A stretch of 64,000 nt of DNA from JANLVI01 sp031363915 (GCA_031363915.1 JANLVI010000012.1:191169-255168); one strand, 5' to 3'; positions 27,017-36,138 are shown, counted from the first letter of the stretch. Notes: generated by a model not told the origin, from the sequence alone. A program made the numbers and translations.

Positions 27017-28173
27017 ACCGTGTGGCTCGCGAGCGCCGAACGCTGCGGCGCAAAAGCTGTGATAGCATCGATCGTGCGTTCTTGGTCCTCAACGCTCAAG
27101 TCGTTGAAAAGTGGTAGACGCACCAGTCGATCGCTGCACGATTCCGTAACGGGCAAATCTCCATCTGCATATCCGAACGTTCTTCCGAATTCGGAAAGAT
27201 GCAACGGTACGTAGTGAAAGACTGCATTTATCGAGCGTTCCTTGAGGTGCAAAATGAGCGCCTGTCGATCGGCCAGCGTGGGAAGCAGCATATAATACAG
27301 ATGGTACGCTTGCTCGCAGTCGGCAGGTACCGTCGGTTGCATGACGCCGTTCGATGAAGCCCAGTCTCGCAGATCCCTGTGGTAGCGCTCCCAAATAGCC
27401 TTACGCCGCCGCTGAATCTCGTCACTTTGCTCGAGTTGAGCGTACAAGAAAGCCGCGAGTATGTCGCTTGGAAGGTACGACGAGCCAGGCTCGACCCAAG
27501 AATACTTGTCAATTAATCCGCGAAAGAAGCGGTTGCGATTGGTGCCTTTTTCGCGCACGATTTCCGCGCGTTCTATCCGCGCAGGATCGTTGATAATGAG
27601 AGCTCCGCCTTCGCCGCAAATCACGTTTTTAGTCTCGTGAAAACTTTGCGTGGCGAATATGCCGAATGAGCCGAGCGGCCGGCCGCGATATGCGCCAAAA
27701 AGTCCGTGCGCGTTGTCTTCCACCACGGGAAGGTTGTGGCGTTCCGCGATTTCCATGATCACGTCAAGGTCGCATGCAATTCCCGCATAATGCACCACGC
27801 AAATCGCGCGAGTTCGCGCCGTTATCGCCCGTTCGATCGCTCGTTCGTCGATATTCAGCGTATCGGGACGAACGTCCACAAAAACCGGGCGAGCGCCGCG
27901 CAAAACAAACGCATTTGCTGTGGAGACGAAGGTGAACGAGGGCATGATCACCTCGTCGCCAGGCACGATGTCGAGCAAGATTGCTGCCATCTCGATGGCG
28001 TGCGTGCACGACGTGGTCATAAGGGCCGCCGAGCTGCCGGTTAGCTCCGCAAGGCGGGCGTTGACGAGTTTCGTGTAGTGACCGTCACCCGATACGTGTC
28101 CGCGCGCGATCGCATCAGCGATGTATTCCGATTCCCGGCCCATGATGACAGGCTTATTAAAAGGTACGCTCAT
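27013..28173 (-). CDS. wecE: dTDP-4-amino-4,6-dideoxygalactose transaminase (WecE/RffA)
   Basis: A 386-residue DegT/DnrJ/EryC1/StrS sugar aminotransferase. The stretch TTSCTHAIEMAAILLDIVPG and VIMPSFTFVSTANAFVLRG is nearly the textbook WecE sequence. Schiff-base lysine K182 lies in SFHETKNVICGEGGA; VVEDNAHG holds the PLP-contacting Asp153. WecE transfers an amino group from glutamate to dTDP-4-keto-6-deoxyglucose, giving dTDP-Fuc4N-type sugar. It heads a five-gene block in which every junction overlaps by four bases or is five bases apart. The rest of enterobacterial common antigen synthesis is absent, so the sugar goes to another glycan. Confidence 0.93.
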   Translation of the reverse strand: MSVPFNKPVIMGRESEYIADAIARGHVSGDGHYTKLVNARLAELTGSSAALMTTSCTHAIEMAAILLDIVPGDEVIMPSFTFVSTANAFVLRGARPVFVDVRPDTLNIDERAIERAITARTRAICVVHYAGIACDLDVIMEIAERHNLPVVEDNAHGLFGAYRGRPLGSFGIFATQSFHETKNVICGEGGALIINDPARIERAEIVREKGTNRNRFFRGLIDKYSWVEPGSSYLPSDILAAFLYAQLEQSDEIQRRRKAIWERYHRDLRDWASSNGVMQPTVPADCEQAYHLYYMLLPTLADRQALILHLKERSINAVFHYVPLHLSEFGRTFGYADGDLPVTESCSDRLVRLPLFNDLSVEDQERTIDAITAFAPQRSALASHTV

Positions 28174-28244
28174 GGCTGAGGGTACCTTTCGTTCGTTCCG
28201 TCGAGAAGCCTCGCCGGGCGTTGGTCCCAGGCACCGTGTAGCCC

Positions 28245-29924
28245 TTAGGATTTTCTCTCGACGACCGCTAGCGCGTAGGCGGGAAAAAGTTTGGGGTGAT
28301 CCAGATCGTAGTGGTCAGCCTTCATTCGCGTGAGGACGAGTTTCATCATTGCGATCTGTTCGGTCGCGCCGAGGTAGCTGATGGCCCCACCATAGGTCAG
28401 CTTTCCGGCGACGTAGGAGGCCGATAGAACGGCATATCGTGCGTGATCGATGTCGGCCGGGAAAAATTCGATTTGACGGTTTGGGTAGAGGAGCGTCATG
28501 CCTGTTTCGATGCAGCTGACCTCGACGTTCGGAGGGACGGCAGCTCGCATGTCGTCGGCTTGTGCGGAGAGGGCGTCACGGTTCTGGCGATCGATGAGAT
28601 ACAAGCCCATTTGCTCTTTGAAACGGGCAGGGAATTTGTGGTCGATTTGCGCGGCACTAAAAACGTAGGACTGATAAGAGTTAGGATCCAGAACGCTCGA
28701 AAAAATCAGCAGCCCGATTGTTAGAACGTACGAAGCTACACGCACGTTACGCACGGCTACGTATCGGTTCAATCGTTTGAAGCCGACGAGCGCTGCCCAG
28801 ACGAGCGCCGGAAAATAGAATGACGGGTAATGTGTGCTCCAGCCAACCTTCTCAGCTCCACCGATATTGCCCAAGATATTGGGCAGCATAAGAAGCAGCG
28901 CGATCATTGCCGCGCGCCAGGAAAAGAAAGCTAGTACGAGCAGCGCGCCATTGACGAGGAAGAAAATGCCAACGAGCTGGGGATACGAGGGCGTGTGGAC
29001 GAGCGCGATGAGTCCTTCGATATTCGCCGGAAGAAACGATCCGTAATTTGCATTTCCGGAAACGACCGTTCGACCGAGTATAACGCTGTAAGTTAGCAGC
29101 GCGATCCCTAGTCCTAGTCGTAGCTTACGATCCTGTCCGAACGATTTCCAGTTTAGGAACGCATGCGAGAGGAGGAACAACCCACCCATCAGTGCCCCGC
29201 GTTCGTCGATGAGTGCGCAAACGATCGCGCTCGCGATCAGTCCGACACGCGCGGCAGTCTGAAATCGCCCCGCCGCGAAGAATTCGCTCGAGGCGAAGCA
29301 CATAAGAACGAAGCCGGTTGTGATAAAAAGCCTGTCCGGGTAAAATTGCCCAAAGAGCAGGCCGTCGCCCCATGCCGGATGAGTGACGACAAGAAGGCAG
29401 AAGAGCAGCGCACCCACGATGGGTACGTTCGAGCTCCGCAGAGCAATGTATGCGGCCAGTAACATCCCGACGAACGCCAGCGCGTAAAAAAACATGATGA
29501 CGTTTGCGACGGGAAAAAGCGCCGTGAAAACTGCGATTGGATAAAGAATGTAGTATGCATGCCCGAGAAACAGGCTGCGCGACTTGACCGGATTCACACG
29601 CCCGAAAAACCGACCAGGTTCTTTTGCGATCGTCGCCGTCGGCGTGCTAAGCGCGTTGTTCGTAAATATGAAATCAACCACGCTCGCTTGCACTTGACTG
29701 ATAGCGTCACCGTGCTTGAGCACGTTCTCAGTAGCTTGAAAGAAAGTGGCGGTATCACCGAACCGCTGGTCTTGGCGAACGTTCTTGTAAGCTGTTATCG
29801 AAATAAGCAGCGCCAAAAAAAGTAGTCCGACTGCGATCACTTCGTACGCTCGGACCCGGTTTGTCTTCTGGTTCCAACGTTCGCGTAGCAATGCGCCCAT
29901 GTTGTTCATCCCCGAGGCTGCCAC
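28245..29924 (-). CDS. Polytopic membrane protein, GT-C-like or DUF2079-like
   Basis: A 559-residue protein with about ten to eleven membrane segments, starting with VIAVGLLFLALLISITAY. After the first helix a periplasmic-side loop carries FGDTATFFQATENVLKHGD, reminiscent of the acidic first-loop motif of GT-C/DUF2079 enzymes. A hydrophilic C-terminal domain of about 140 residues follows the last helix. It lies 71 bases upstream of wecE and downstream of the oxidoreductase gene, all minus. A lipid-linked-sugar-dependent glycosyltransferase is a reasonable guess only. Confidence 0.75.
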   Translation of the reverse strand: MAASGMNNMGALLRERWNQKTNRVRAYEVIAVGLLFLALLISITAYKNVRQDQRFGDTATFFQATENVLKHGDAISQVQASVVDFIFTNNALSTPTATIAKEPGRFFGRVNPVKSRSLFLGHAYYILYPIAVFTALFPVANVIMFFYALAFVGMLLAAYIALRSSNVPIVGALLFCLLVVTHPAWGDGLLFGQFYPDRLFITTGFVLMCFASSEFFAAGRFQTAARVGLIASAIVCALIDERGALMGGLFLLSHAFLNWKSFGQDRKLRLGLGIALLTYSVILGRTVVSGNANYGSFLPANIEGLIALVHTPSYPQLVGIFFLVNGALLVLAFFSWRAAMIALLLMLPNILGNIGGAEKVGWSTHYPSFYFPALVWAALVGFKRLNRYVAVRNVRVASYVLTIGLLIFSSVLDPNSYQSYVFSAAQIDHKFPARFKEQMGLYLIDRQNRDALSAQADDMRAAVPPNVEVSCIETGMTLLYPNRQIEFFPADIDHARYAVLSASYVAGKLTYGGAISYLGATEQIAMMKLVLTRMKADHYDLDHPKLFPAYALAVVERKS

Positions 29925-30078
29925 GCGAAATCGAGTCGAAACGACGAGTTTTGAAGCATAAAAAACGACAAGAGCGGCTGGTAATCGGCCACTTCAGCAA
30001 TGCGGAACACAACTCGTGCGATTTTGCCAGAGGTTCTTTTTACCTTCTTCTGAGAATCGGGGGCACAAAGAAATGAGA
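29925..30078. other. Intergenic gap (154 bp)
   Basis: A gap between two minus-strand genes. It probably contains the promoter of the downstream membrane protein. I saw no clear promoter, terminator or small gene. Confidence 0.3.
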
Positions 30079-31701
30079 TCATGAAACGGCGAGGCTCGCG
30101 GTGGCGTGTGCGGCGACGCGGCGCGCATTCGCCATGAGCGTGAGCGTCAAGCCTTTTGCCGGCAGGTAAGCCCAATTCGCCGAGTCGGCGACGAAAACGT
30201 GTGGCGCGGCATGGAGCGATCCGTCGGTCTTGGTTGCGAAGCGGTCAACAGGGTCGTTTGCTTGGCGCATCCCGCCGGCGTAATGGATGCTCGATCCGAA
30301 CCCCGGCTCGATCGTGCCGAAGGCAACGCACGAAAGTTTTCGGAGACTCCGCACCGTGTGTGCGAGGATCGCGTCGCGCCGCGAACGTTCGTCCGCTCGC
30401 AGTCGGTAATCGAGATCGAACGATCCCTCAGAACCCGCGCGCGCCCGATACGCGATCCACTTCTGATCGCTGATCTCATCGGAGAAATGGAGCCCGATAA
30501 CCGTGAGCGACGAAATCAGCGTGCGCGCGAGGAGCACGCCCAGACGCGGCCCGATTGGCATCTCCTTGACGATCTTGAAAAGCAGCAGCGAACGGTAGGA
30601 ATAAAATGAGAGCATCGCTTTTTCGTTCGCATATCCGGGCGCCTCGATGATGCCGGTGAGCTGGCTTAGGCTATGTCGCCGGTCGCGCGCGGGCCGCCCG
30701 AACATCGCAAGATTCACGCACGCTATGTAGGCGTATGGATTGCAGAGCACCGGTAATCGCGAGCCGTCCGTTCCGAGCGATCGTAAGACGAGGCGCATCG
30801 TGCCGAGGGCCCCGGCGGCGAGTAACAAACGGCGGCCACGGATCGATTCGATCGCGTTGGTGCGCAGATCGCGGCACGTGACCTCTACTCCTTCCGGCGT
30901 ATTCGCGAAGCGCAACGCGAGATGCCGGTCGACATAGCGGAATCCAGGTGCCGATTTGAGTTGCTCGATCGTTAGTCGAGGGCGGTAGACGGATCCGTTC
31001 GTATCGCGATAGAAATCCATATCGTCCAGATCGCTTGGGGCACGGGTGCTGACGGTCCCGTTGAGAGGCTCAGAAAGTACCGCCAACGGCGTTTGCCCGA
31101 GGACGAGGCCGGACGCCCGGAGTTTGGCTGACCGGTTGCGATACGTACGCATCAGCGACTCGGCATTTGAATCGAGCTCGAGTGGGCGTTGCGGCGCGGC
31201 GAGCCGGGCGATCTCCTCGGCGATGTCGTCACCAAGATTTGCGCTGACGCCGATGTCCGCGGCGACCTTTTGGTACATCGCGACGATGTCGCGCGGCGGG
31301 AGACCGACACGTTCGAGTTCGACATCGGTGAACGTGAAGGCGCCGGCGCCCCAGCCCGCACCTAGTCCGCCGAGGGCAAGGCTGCGCATCGGAAAAAATG
31401 TTTGCGACCCGGCAGGCGTGAGGTCGTCGACATCGCGGGTGATGAATTTGCGCGGGGGAGTTAATTGCGCGCCGACGCGTCCTTCGGGCTCATCGAGAAG
31501 CGAACCTAAAAAATAGCGCGCTTGTTTGGAGTCGTTGGCTCGCAATTCTTCGAACGTTCCGGCCGGAATCGACGATCGGAGCTCCGCATCGTCGAAGCCG
31601 ACGTCGATCATCGTGACTTGGACGCCGCGCTCGGAAAGTTCTTTCGCGGCCTGTGCGCCGCTCGGCCCCGATCCGATGACGATGACGCTATCCTCAATCA
31701 C
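30079..31701 (-). CDS. GMC-family FAD-dependent oxidoreductase
   Basis: A 540-residue flavoenzyme with a GTG start at 31701. The ADP-binding fold is VIVIGSGPSGAQAAKELSERG (7-27). The second GMC landmark is FPMRSLALGGLGAGWGAG around 103-120. The C-terminal catalytic region has SSIHYAGGMRQANDP with the base His, and HVFVADSANWAYLPAKGLTLTLMANA; the usual Asn-Pro of 'NPTLT' is replaced by KG-L, an uncommon change. GMC enzymes oxidise alcohol groups, often of sugars. It overlaps a 70-residue membrane protein by eight bases, suggesting a membrane-tethered complex. Natural substrate and electron acceptor are unknown. Confidence 0.87.
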   Translation of the reverse strand: MIEDSVIVIGSGPSGAQAAKELSERGVQVTMIDVGFDDAELRSSIPAGTFEELRANDSKQARYFLGSLLDEPEGRVGAQLTPPRKFITRDVDDLTPAGSQTFFPMRSLALGGLGAGWGAGAFTFTDVELERVGLPPRDIVAMYQKVAADIGVSANLGDDIAEEIARLAAPQRPLELDSNAESLMRTYRNRSAKLRASGLVLGQTPLAVLSEPLNGTVSTRAPSDLDDMDFYRDTNGSVYRPRLTIEQLKSAPGFRYVDRHLALRFANTPEGVEVTCRDLRTNAIESIRGRRLLLAAGALGTMRLVLRSLGTDGSRLPVLCNPYAYIACVNLAMFGRPARDRRHSLSQLTGIIEAPGYANEKAMLSFYSYRSLLLFKIVKEMPIGPRLGVLLARTLISSLTVIGLHFSDEISDQKWIAYRARAGSEGSFDLDYRLRADERSRRDAILAHTVRSLRKLSCVAFGTIEPGFGSSIHYAGGMRQANDPVDRFATKTDGSLHAAPHVFVADSANWAYLPAKGLTLTLMANARRVAAHATASLAVS

Positions 31702-31906
31702 GCCGCGACCTCGCGAGTCGGTAGGGCGCTTCTATTACTGCTAGTACGAGAATCGCGAAGATACAAAACGCGTTGCCGACGGGGCCGAGGGTAATCGCGC
31801 GAAAGCGGTTCGCGAGCGCCGGATCGACTTCGCGATTTGCGAGCGATTCGATTTCTGCGCGGTCCGGCCGAAGTTTGGCGACGATCCGCCGCGCGAACTC
31901 GATCAT
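31694..31906 (-). CDS. Small single-span membrane protein coupled to the GMC oxidoreductase
   Basis: Seventy residues from ATG 31906. It overlaps the epimerase stop by four bases (ATGA) and the oxidoreductase start by eight bases, which is strong positional evidence that it is real. The N-terminal half is charged and helical (IVAKLRPDRAEIESLANRE); residues 44-60 form one membrane helix (GNAFCIFAILVLAVIEA), followed by a basic tail. It has no cytochrome CxxCH motif. It may anchor the oxidoreductase to the membrane or act as a quinone-side subunit; this is inference from context. Confidence 0.72.
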   Translation of the reverse strand: MIEFARRIVAKLRPDRAEIESLANREVDPALANRFRAITLGPVGNAFCIFAILVLAVIEAPYRLARSRRD

Positions 31907-32772
31907 CGCGCGTGCTCGCTTGTGGGGATCGTTCCGAGCGCCTGCGCTGTCGTCGCGTATGACCAATTGGGGATGAGATCCGGAGCTTGGTATGTCGAGA
32001 CGCGCAGCGCGCGGAGATTCTCGCGTTTGAGTGGCAATGGAATGCGGAGGAACTCCGCAATCCATGCGACGGCGTAAGCAACCGCGAAAGGAACGTCGAG
32101 TACGAGCGGTTTGCGACGGATTGCCTGCGCGAGTGACCGAACCAGGTCGCCGACCGTCGTCGGCGGTTCCGAGGCAAGCGTGTAGCGCGCCGCCCGCCTT
32201 TCTGCGATCGCCCAACGTGCCGCACAATACAGATCTTCCGGCGCGACGAGCTGCACGATCTGCCTGCCGCCATCGATCAACGGAACGATACCACGTCTAA
32301 TCGACGCGAGAAGTCCCGCAATGAGACCGCCGTTCGCGGCAACGAGTCCGGGCCTCAGGATGACGGCACGACCGGCCAGCAACTGCTCGAGCCGGTACTT
32401 TTGCCTGCCGTAGGTACTCGCTGCATTTTCGAGTGCGCTCAGACTCGAGACGAACACGAAGACACATTTTGCGGCCGCGGATGCTGAATGCAAACGCATC
32501 GTTCCATTGACGTTGCGCTCGAATCCGACGGTGCTTGGTGTCCGATCGTACGCGCAGTGAATCACCGCGTCGAGCGCGTCGAGGTCGATCGGGCCGTCGC
32601 CCTCAAGTGCGAACGAGCGACTCCCAGCCGATGGATCGCCGCGACGGGAAAACGCGACGACCACGTGCCCGTCACGCCGGAATCGGCGAGCAAGTTCGCT
32701 GCCGACAAAACCGTCGGCTCCGGTAATGCCGACCACCAAACGGTCGGGGCCGCCATCGTTCGTGTTCAACAC
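31903..32772 (-). CDS. NAD(P)-dependent sugar epimerase/reductase
   Basis: I choose GTG 32772 (289 residues), four bases after the GT2 stop; an ATG at 32826 would add an 18-residue N-terminus that looks like shadow sequence. The Rossmann loop is GITGADGFVGSELARRF. FVSSLSALENAASTYGRQKYRLEQLL supplies the Ser/Tyr/Lys catalytic set (YGRQK). The C-terminal half contains a hydrophobic helix (VAYAVAWIAEFLRI). It belongs to the extended or atypical SDRs that act on nucleotide- or lipid-linked sugars. It is second in the unit GT2, epimerase, small protein, oxidoreductase. Confidence 0.82.
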   Translation of the reverse strand: MLNTNDGGPDRLVVGITGADGFVGSELARRFRRDGHVVVAFSRRGDPSAGSRSFALEGDGPIDLDALDAVIHCAYDRTPSTVGFERNVNGTMRLHSASAAAKCVFVFVSSLSALENAASTYGRQKYRLEQLLAGRAVILRPGLVAANGGLIAGLLASIRRGIVPLIDGGRQIVQLVAPEDLYCAARWAIAERRAARYTLASEPPTTVGDLVRSLAQAIRRKPLVLDVPFAVAYAVAWIAEFLRIPLPLKRENLRALRVSTYQAPDLIPNWSYATTAQALGTIPTSEHAR

Positions 32773-32776
32773 CGTC

Positions 32777-33826
32777 TTACCGCAAGAAATCCTTGCGAGA
32801 CATGGTACGCAGTTCATGCGAGTCACGCCGGATTTTTTTCGTCGGCGTCGCGAACTGGACGTCGTAGAGCAGCGCTTGAAGAGTTAGCTGAAACCCGACC
32901 GTAAAGAGCAGCAGTGCGAGAACGATCACGCCGGTCGCGGCGGGAACGTGCGTGATTGCCGACTGGTACCATTGAAGGGAGCCGTAGATCAAGCCCGCGA
33001 GGAGTGCCGGAATGCCGAGTGCGGCGCACAGCGTACCAACATTAATTTCGACGACGACGTAGTTAATGAGGAGACGTTGCAGGTAACGCACCAACAGTCG
33101 ACCCGGAAAATCGAGCAAGATTCGACCGATGGAAAGCGAGCTATGGGCGCCTGCATAGATCGCCGGCATCTCGACTTCGGCGATTACGCGCCGGCGTAGA
33201 CCGAACCAGCATAGAAGATCGATCTCGAAGAAATATCGGTTGGCAAGTCGTTCGAGTGTTGATTGCGCGACCGCGTCGGCACGAAGCGCGATGAATCCAT
33301 TGGTCGGATCGACGACGCTCCAGTAGCCGGTCGAAAATTTCACAAAAAAAGTCAGTCCGGCATTGCCGATCAAGCGCTCCACCGGCATCGTGCGGATCGT
33401 CTCCGGATCGGCAAATCGATTGCCCTTGACCAAATCGACTTCCGGCTGGGTTCTGAGTATGTGAAGCATCGTTGGAATGAACGAAACATCCATTTGGTCG
33501 TCCGAATCGACTTTGACGATGAACTCAGCGCCCATGCGAAGTGCTTCACGAATCCCGGTCTTCGTGGCGCCGCCGACGCCCAGGTTGGCCGAGTGACGGA
33601 CGAGCGTTACGCGTTCGTCGTAATTCTCGACCAACTCGGAGCACCGGTCGGGGCAAGCGTCGTCAACGACAATCACGCGGTCGGCAAACGCGAGCGCTTT
33701 GTCGACAACGTGCCTGATGGACGCGCGCGCGCGATAAGCAGGGATGACGATGAAGACTCCGTCCGTCTCGACGGGTTGGTCGTCGGCCTGCTTTTCCCGG
33801 TGTAAGGTCTCATGTCCAGGTTCCAT
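32777..33826 (-). CDS. Membrane-anchored family 2 glycosyltransferase
   Basis: I place the start at ATG 33826 (349 residues); an upstream ATG at 33907 is possible. GFIVIPAYRA-like 'VFIVIPAYRARASIRHVV', VIVVDDACPD and KVDSDDQMD mark a GT-A domain, with the last as the metal-binding acidic site. RNPTNGFIALR-like 'VDPTNGFIALRADA' and EIDLLCWFGLR match dolichyl/undecaprenyl-phosphate hexosyltransferases. Two membrane helices near the C-terminus (GIPALLAGLIYGSL and GVIVLALLLFTVGFQLTLQA) anchor it. It starts a minus-strand unit with the epimerase and oxidoreductase, so those enzymes may modify the sugar it handles. Confidence 0.86.
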   Translation of the reverse strand: MEPGHETLHREKQADDQPVETDGVFIVIPAYRARASIRHVVDKALAFADRVIVVDDACPDRCSELVENYDERVTLVRHSANLGVGGATKTGIREALRMGAEFIVKVDSDDQMDVSFIPTMLHILRTQPEVDLVKGNRFADPETIRTMPVERLIGNAGLTFFVKFSTGYWSVVDPTNGFIALRADAVAQSTLERLANRYFFEIDLLCWFGLRRRVIAEVEMPAIYAGAHSSLSIGRILLDFPGRLLVRYLQRLLINYVVVEINVGTLCAALGIPALLAGLIYGSLQWYQSAITHVPAATGVIVLALLLFTVGFQLTLQALLYDVQFATPTKKIRRDSHELRTMSRKDFLR

Positions 33827-33981
33827 GGCGGAAACTCTCGTTCGTCGTGCGGTGCTTTGCGAACTTCCCGGTGCGCGAAAGAGCGGATTTTCGCAAAAGG
33901 GAGCCAATCAAGCGGCTTGCGAAGGCAGGGTGTCTGTTGTAACGCACCGTCCTGGAGCCACCGGGAAGTCGAGTAACGTCC
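33827..33981. promoter_or_regulatory. Divergent intergenic region (155 bp)
   Basis: Spacer between the minus-strand GT2 and the plus-strand membrane protein. Orientation implies promoters in both directions; none was clearly recognised. Confidence 0.3.
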
Positions 33982-35958
33982 GTGTTCGTAGCGACCCAGT
34001 TTGTCACCGGTTTGCTTTTGATCCACGCGTGCTGGATCTACGTGTATATCTGCGGAACGGTCGTGCAAACGCCCCGTTTCTCGGGCACCGATGGAACTGA
34101 AAGCGATGGAAGCGCAGACGCATTGCTGCGCGTCGTGGCAGCCTCCGCCTCCGGGATTGCGATTACCGGTTTTCTGACCTTCGCTTTGGGCCTCATCCAC
34201 CTCATCTACCCGGCGAGTTTTCTTGCTTGGCTCGCCGTCTTGTTCGTTGTGTTCGTCGCGGTCGGTGATTCGCCGCTACGTGCGCGGTTTTGGACCGTCC
34301 GCCTGGCCACGCTGCGGCGCGCGATTTCTCCGGCAGCCATCCTCCTGTACCTGATCGCCCTCGTGCTCGCGCTTCCCGCGGTGTTGCCGGAAACGCAGAG
34401 CGATCCGCTCTATTTCTACTATGTTCTGGCCTTCGAGTGGGCCAAGCGGCACGAAATTTTCGTCGACTACTGGCGGCGCTTTCCATTTTATGCCTTCAAC
34501 TGGACGCTCATCGACACGCTCGCCTTCGAGTTCGGATGGCAAGATTATATTGCGTTTTTTCCGTGGCTGACCGGCTGCCTCTCACTTCTCGGAATCTACG
34601 GATTCGTTGCCTCGTTTGGCCGTCGGCTCGATGGCTTGCGCACCTCACCATTTTTCGCCGACCTCGCTGGGGTCCTCGGGGCGCTCGCGCTCGCGCTCTC
34701 GCCCATCTATCTTCGTTGGATGGACACCGGGATGCTCGACGTCCCGACCGGGTTCTTTTTTCTGATCTCCGCTGCGTGTTTGACGAACGGCTTCGTCTCG
34801 AACTGGCGGCCGTGGATTTACCATCTCGTGATCTGCGCGGCGTTTTTGATGGGGTTGAAAATTACGCTCTTCGCGTTCCTGCCGGTGTTTCTCATCGGCG
34901 CGTTCAGCATCGCATCGCGACGCGGGCTTAGTCGGCGTGCGACGGTCGGCGTGCTGGTGGCGCTCGTCGTGCTCATGTCACCGTGGTACCTCAAGAATTT
35001 CATCCAAGCCGGCGATCCGATTGCCCCGGTCCTCAATTTGGCCGTTGGCGGCGTGGACAGTAAATGGAGCAAGGCGGACATGGAGGGTGTAGTCGCTGAT
35101 TTAAAAGCGAACTCAGATCTGGTGTCGCGCGTTCGCGTTCCCTACGACATCGTCACCGATACGCTGAGTAACGGCTTTCGCGAGTACGGCGCGACGGTAA
35201 TCCTCGCCGCGATCGTCGTACCGGTATTTTTCGTCGTTTTTTGTCTGGCTCGGGGCCGCTTGCGGCTCAAGGACGATCGTATTGACGCGCTCTTCGTTTT
35301 TGCCGCGCTTTTGACGTTCGCGATCGCCTACTGGATGCAGACTTCGCATCTCGCGCGGTACGCGCTCCTGTTCTATGCTGCGCTCTGCGCGTTTGTTCCG
35401 GCGGTGGTTCTCCTGGTCGGAGCGAACAATCGCCGCATGCTCTGTTTGGGGCTGGTCATCCTCGCGGTTGCGGCGCTGCCGAGTTCGGCCCAGGCATGGA
35501 GTTACGTCAACGGATACGTTAAGGAAGAGACGTCGATCGGCACCTACTACGTCGGGAGAGTGGAATTTCTTACGCCCCGCATCGACGGATATCGCGAGAC
35601 TCAATACGTCTCCGACGTCCTCTTACGCAACACCAGCTCGCGGCGGGTGTACATCGTACAAGACCAACAACTCGATTATTTCTTCGCCGAACGCGGGATT
35701 CTCGCGATCGGCGATTGGTTCGGACCGGAGCGTTTTTCCGACCTCGATTCGGCGATCGACCACGGCGCAGCCGTGGCGTATCTTCACCGGTTCAATGTCG
35801 ATGCAATCCTCGTGCCGGGAATGACGCCGTCGGTGCCGCTCGATAAGCGCGAGTCGCTCTTCGGCCAGCTTCGCTCGAACCATTTTCAAGAAGCGGTCAT
35901 TCCGAACAGTGTTTTCCATATTTTCTTCGCTCCTCGCATCGCCGATGGTAAAAGGTAA
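33982..35958 (+). CDS. Large polytopic membrane protein, GT-C glycosyltransferase-like
   Basis: A 658-residue protein with a GTG start and about twelve membrane segments through residue 500, then a soluble C-terminal domain of about 130 residues. The segment LPETQSDPLYFYYVLAFEWAKRHEIFVDY is a candidate first-loop acidic motif, and a later loop has YLRWMDTGMLDVPTGFF. These are typical positions for GT-C enzymes using lipid-phosphate sugars. No family can be named. A short hydrophobic gene and a lipoprotein gene follow on the same strand. Confidence 0.78.
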   Translation: MFVATQFVTGLLLIHACWIYVYICGTVVQTPRFSGTDGTESDGSADALLRVVAASASGIAITGFLTFALGLIHLIYPASFLAWLAVLFVVFVAVGDSPLRARFWTVRLATLRRAISPAAILLYLIALVLALPAVLPETQSDPLYFYYVLAFEWAKRHEIFVDYWRRFPFYAFNWTLIDTLAFEFGWQDYIAFFPWLTGCLSLLGIYGFVASFGRRLDGLRTSPFFADLAGVLGALALALSPIYLRWMDTGMLDVPTGFFFLISAACLTNGFVSNWRPWIYHLVICAAFLMGLKITLFAFLPVFLIGAFSIASRRGLSRRATVGVLVALVVLMSPWYLKNFIQAGDPIAPVLNLAVGGVDSKWSKADMEGVVADLKANSDLVSRVRVPYDIVTDTLSNGFREYGATVILAAIVVPVFFVVFCLARGRLRLKDDRIDALFVFAALLTFAIAYWMQTSHLARYALLFYAALCAFVPAVVLLVGANNRRMLCLGLVILAVAALPSSAQAWSYVNGYVKEETSIGTYYVGRVEFLTPRIDGYRETQYVSDVLLRNTSSRRVYIVQDQQLDYFFAERGILAIGDWFGPERFSDLDSAIDHGAAVAYLHRFNVDAILVPGMTPSVPLDKRESLFGQLRSNHFQEAVIPNSVFHIFFAPRIADGKR

Positions 35959-35964
35959 AGCGCT

Positions 35965-36138
35965 TTGAAAGGTCCGCGTTTGTCGAAACTCGCAGTGACC
36001 GGCATCGGGATCGCGACGGCTTGTTTGGTTTTCGCCTTTCCTTCGGTCGGCCTCGCCTTGGGGCTTGCGTCGATCGCGTTTTTTGCCTATATAAATCGAC
36101 GCCGGCCTACGGCGGAAGGACCTCGCACGCATGCGTAA
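35965..36138 (+). CDS. Small hydrophobic protein, 57 residues (TTG start)
   Basis: A short reading frame from TTG 35965 with an AAAGG ribosome-site candidate nine bases upstream. It runs from six bases after the large membrane protein to overlap the lipoprotein ATG by eight bases. The middle (residues 10-43) is almost all hydrophobic and could form one long or two short helices (GIGIATACLVFAFPSVGLAL then GLASIAFFAYI), followed by a basic tail RRRPTAEG. Packing between neighbours and a membrane-like composition support a real gene; homology is unknown. Confidence 0.55.
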   Translation: MKGPRLSKLAVTGIGIATACLVFAFPSVGLALGLASIAFFAYINRRRPTAEGPRTHA

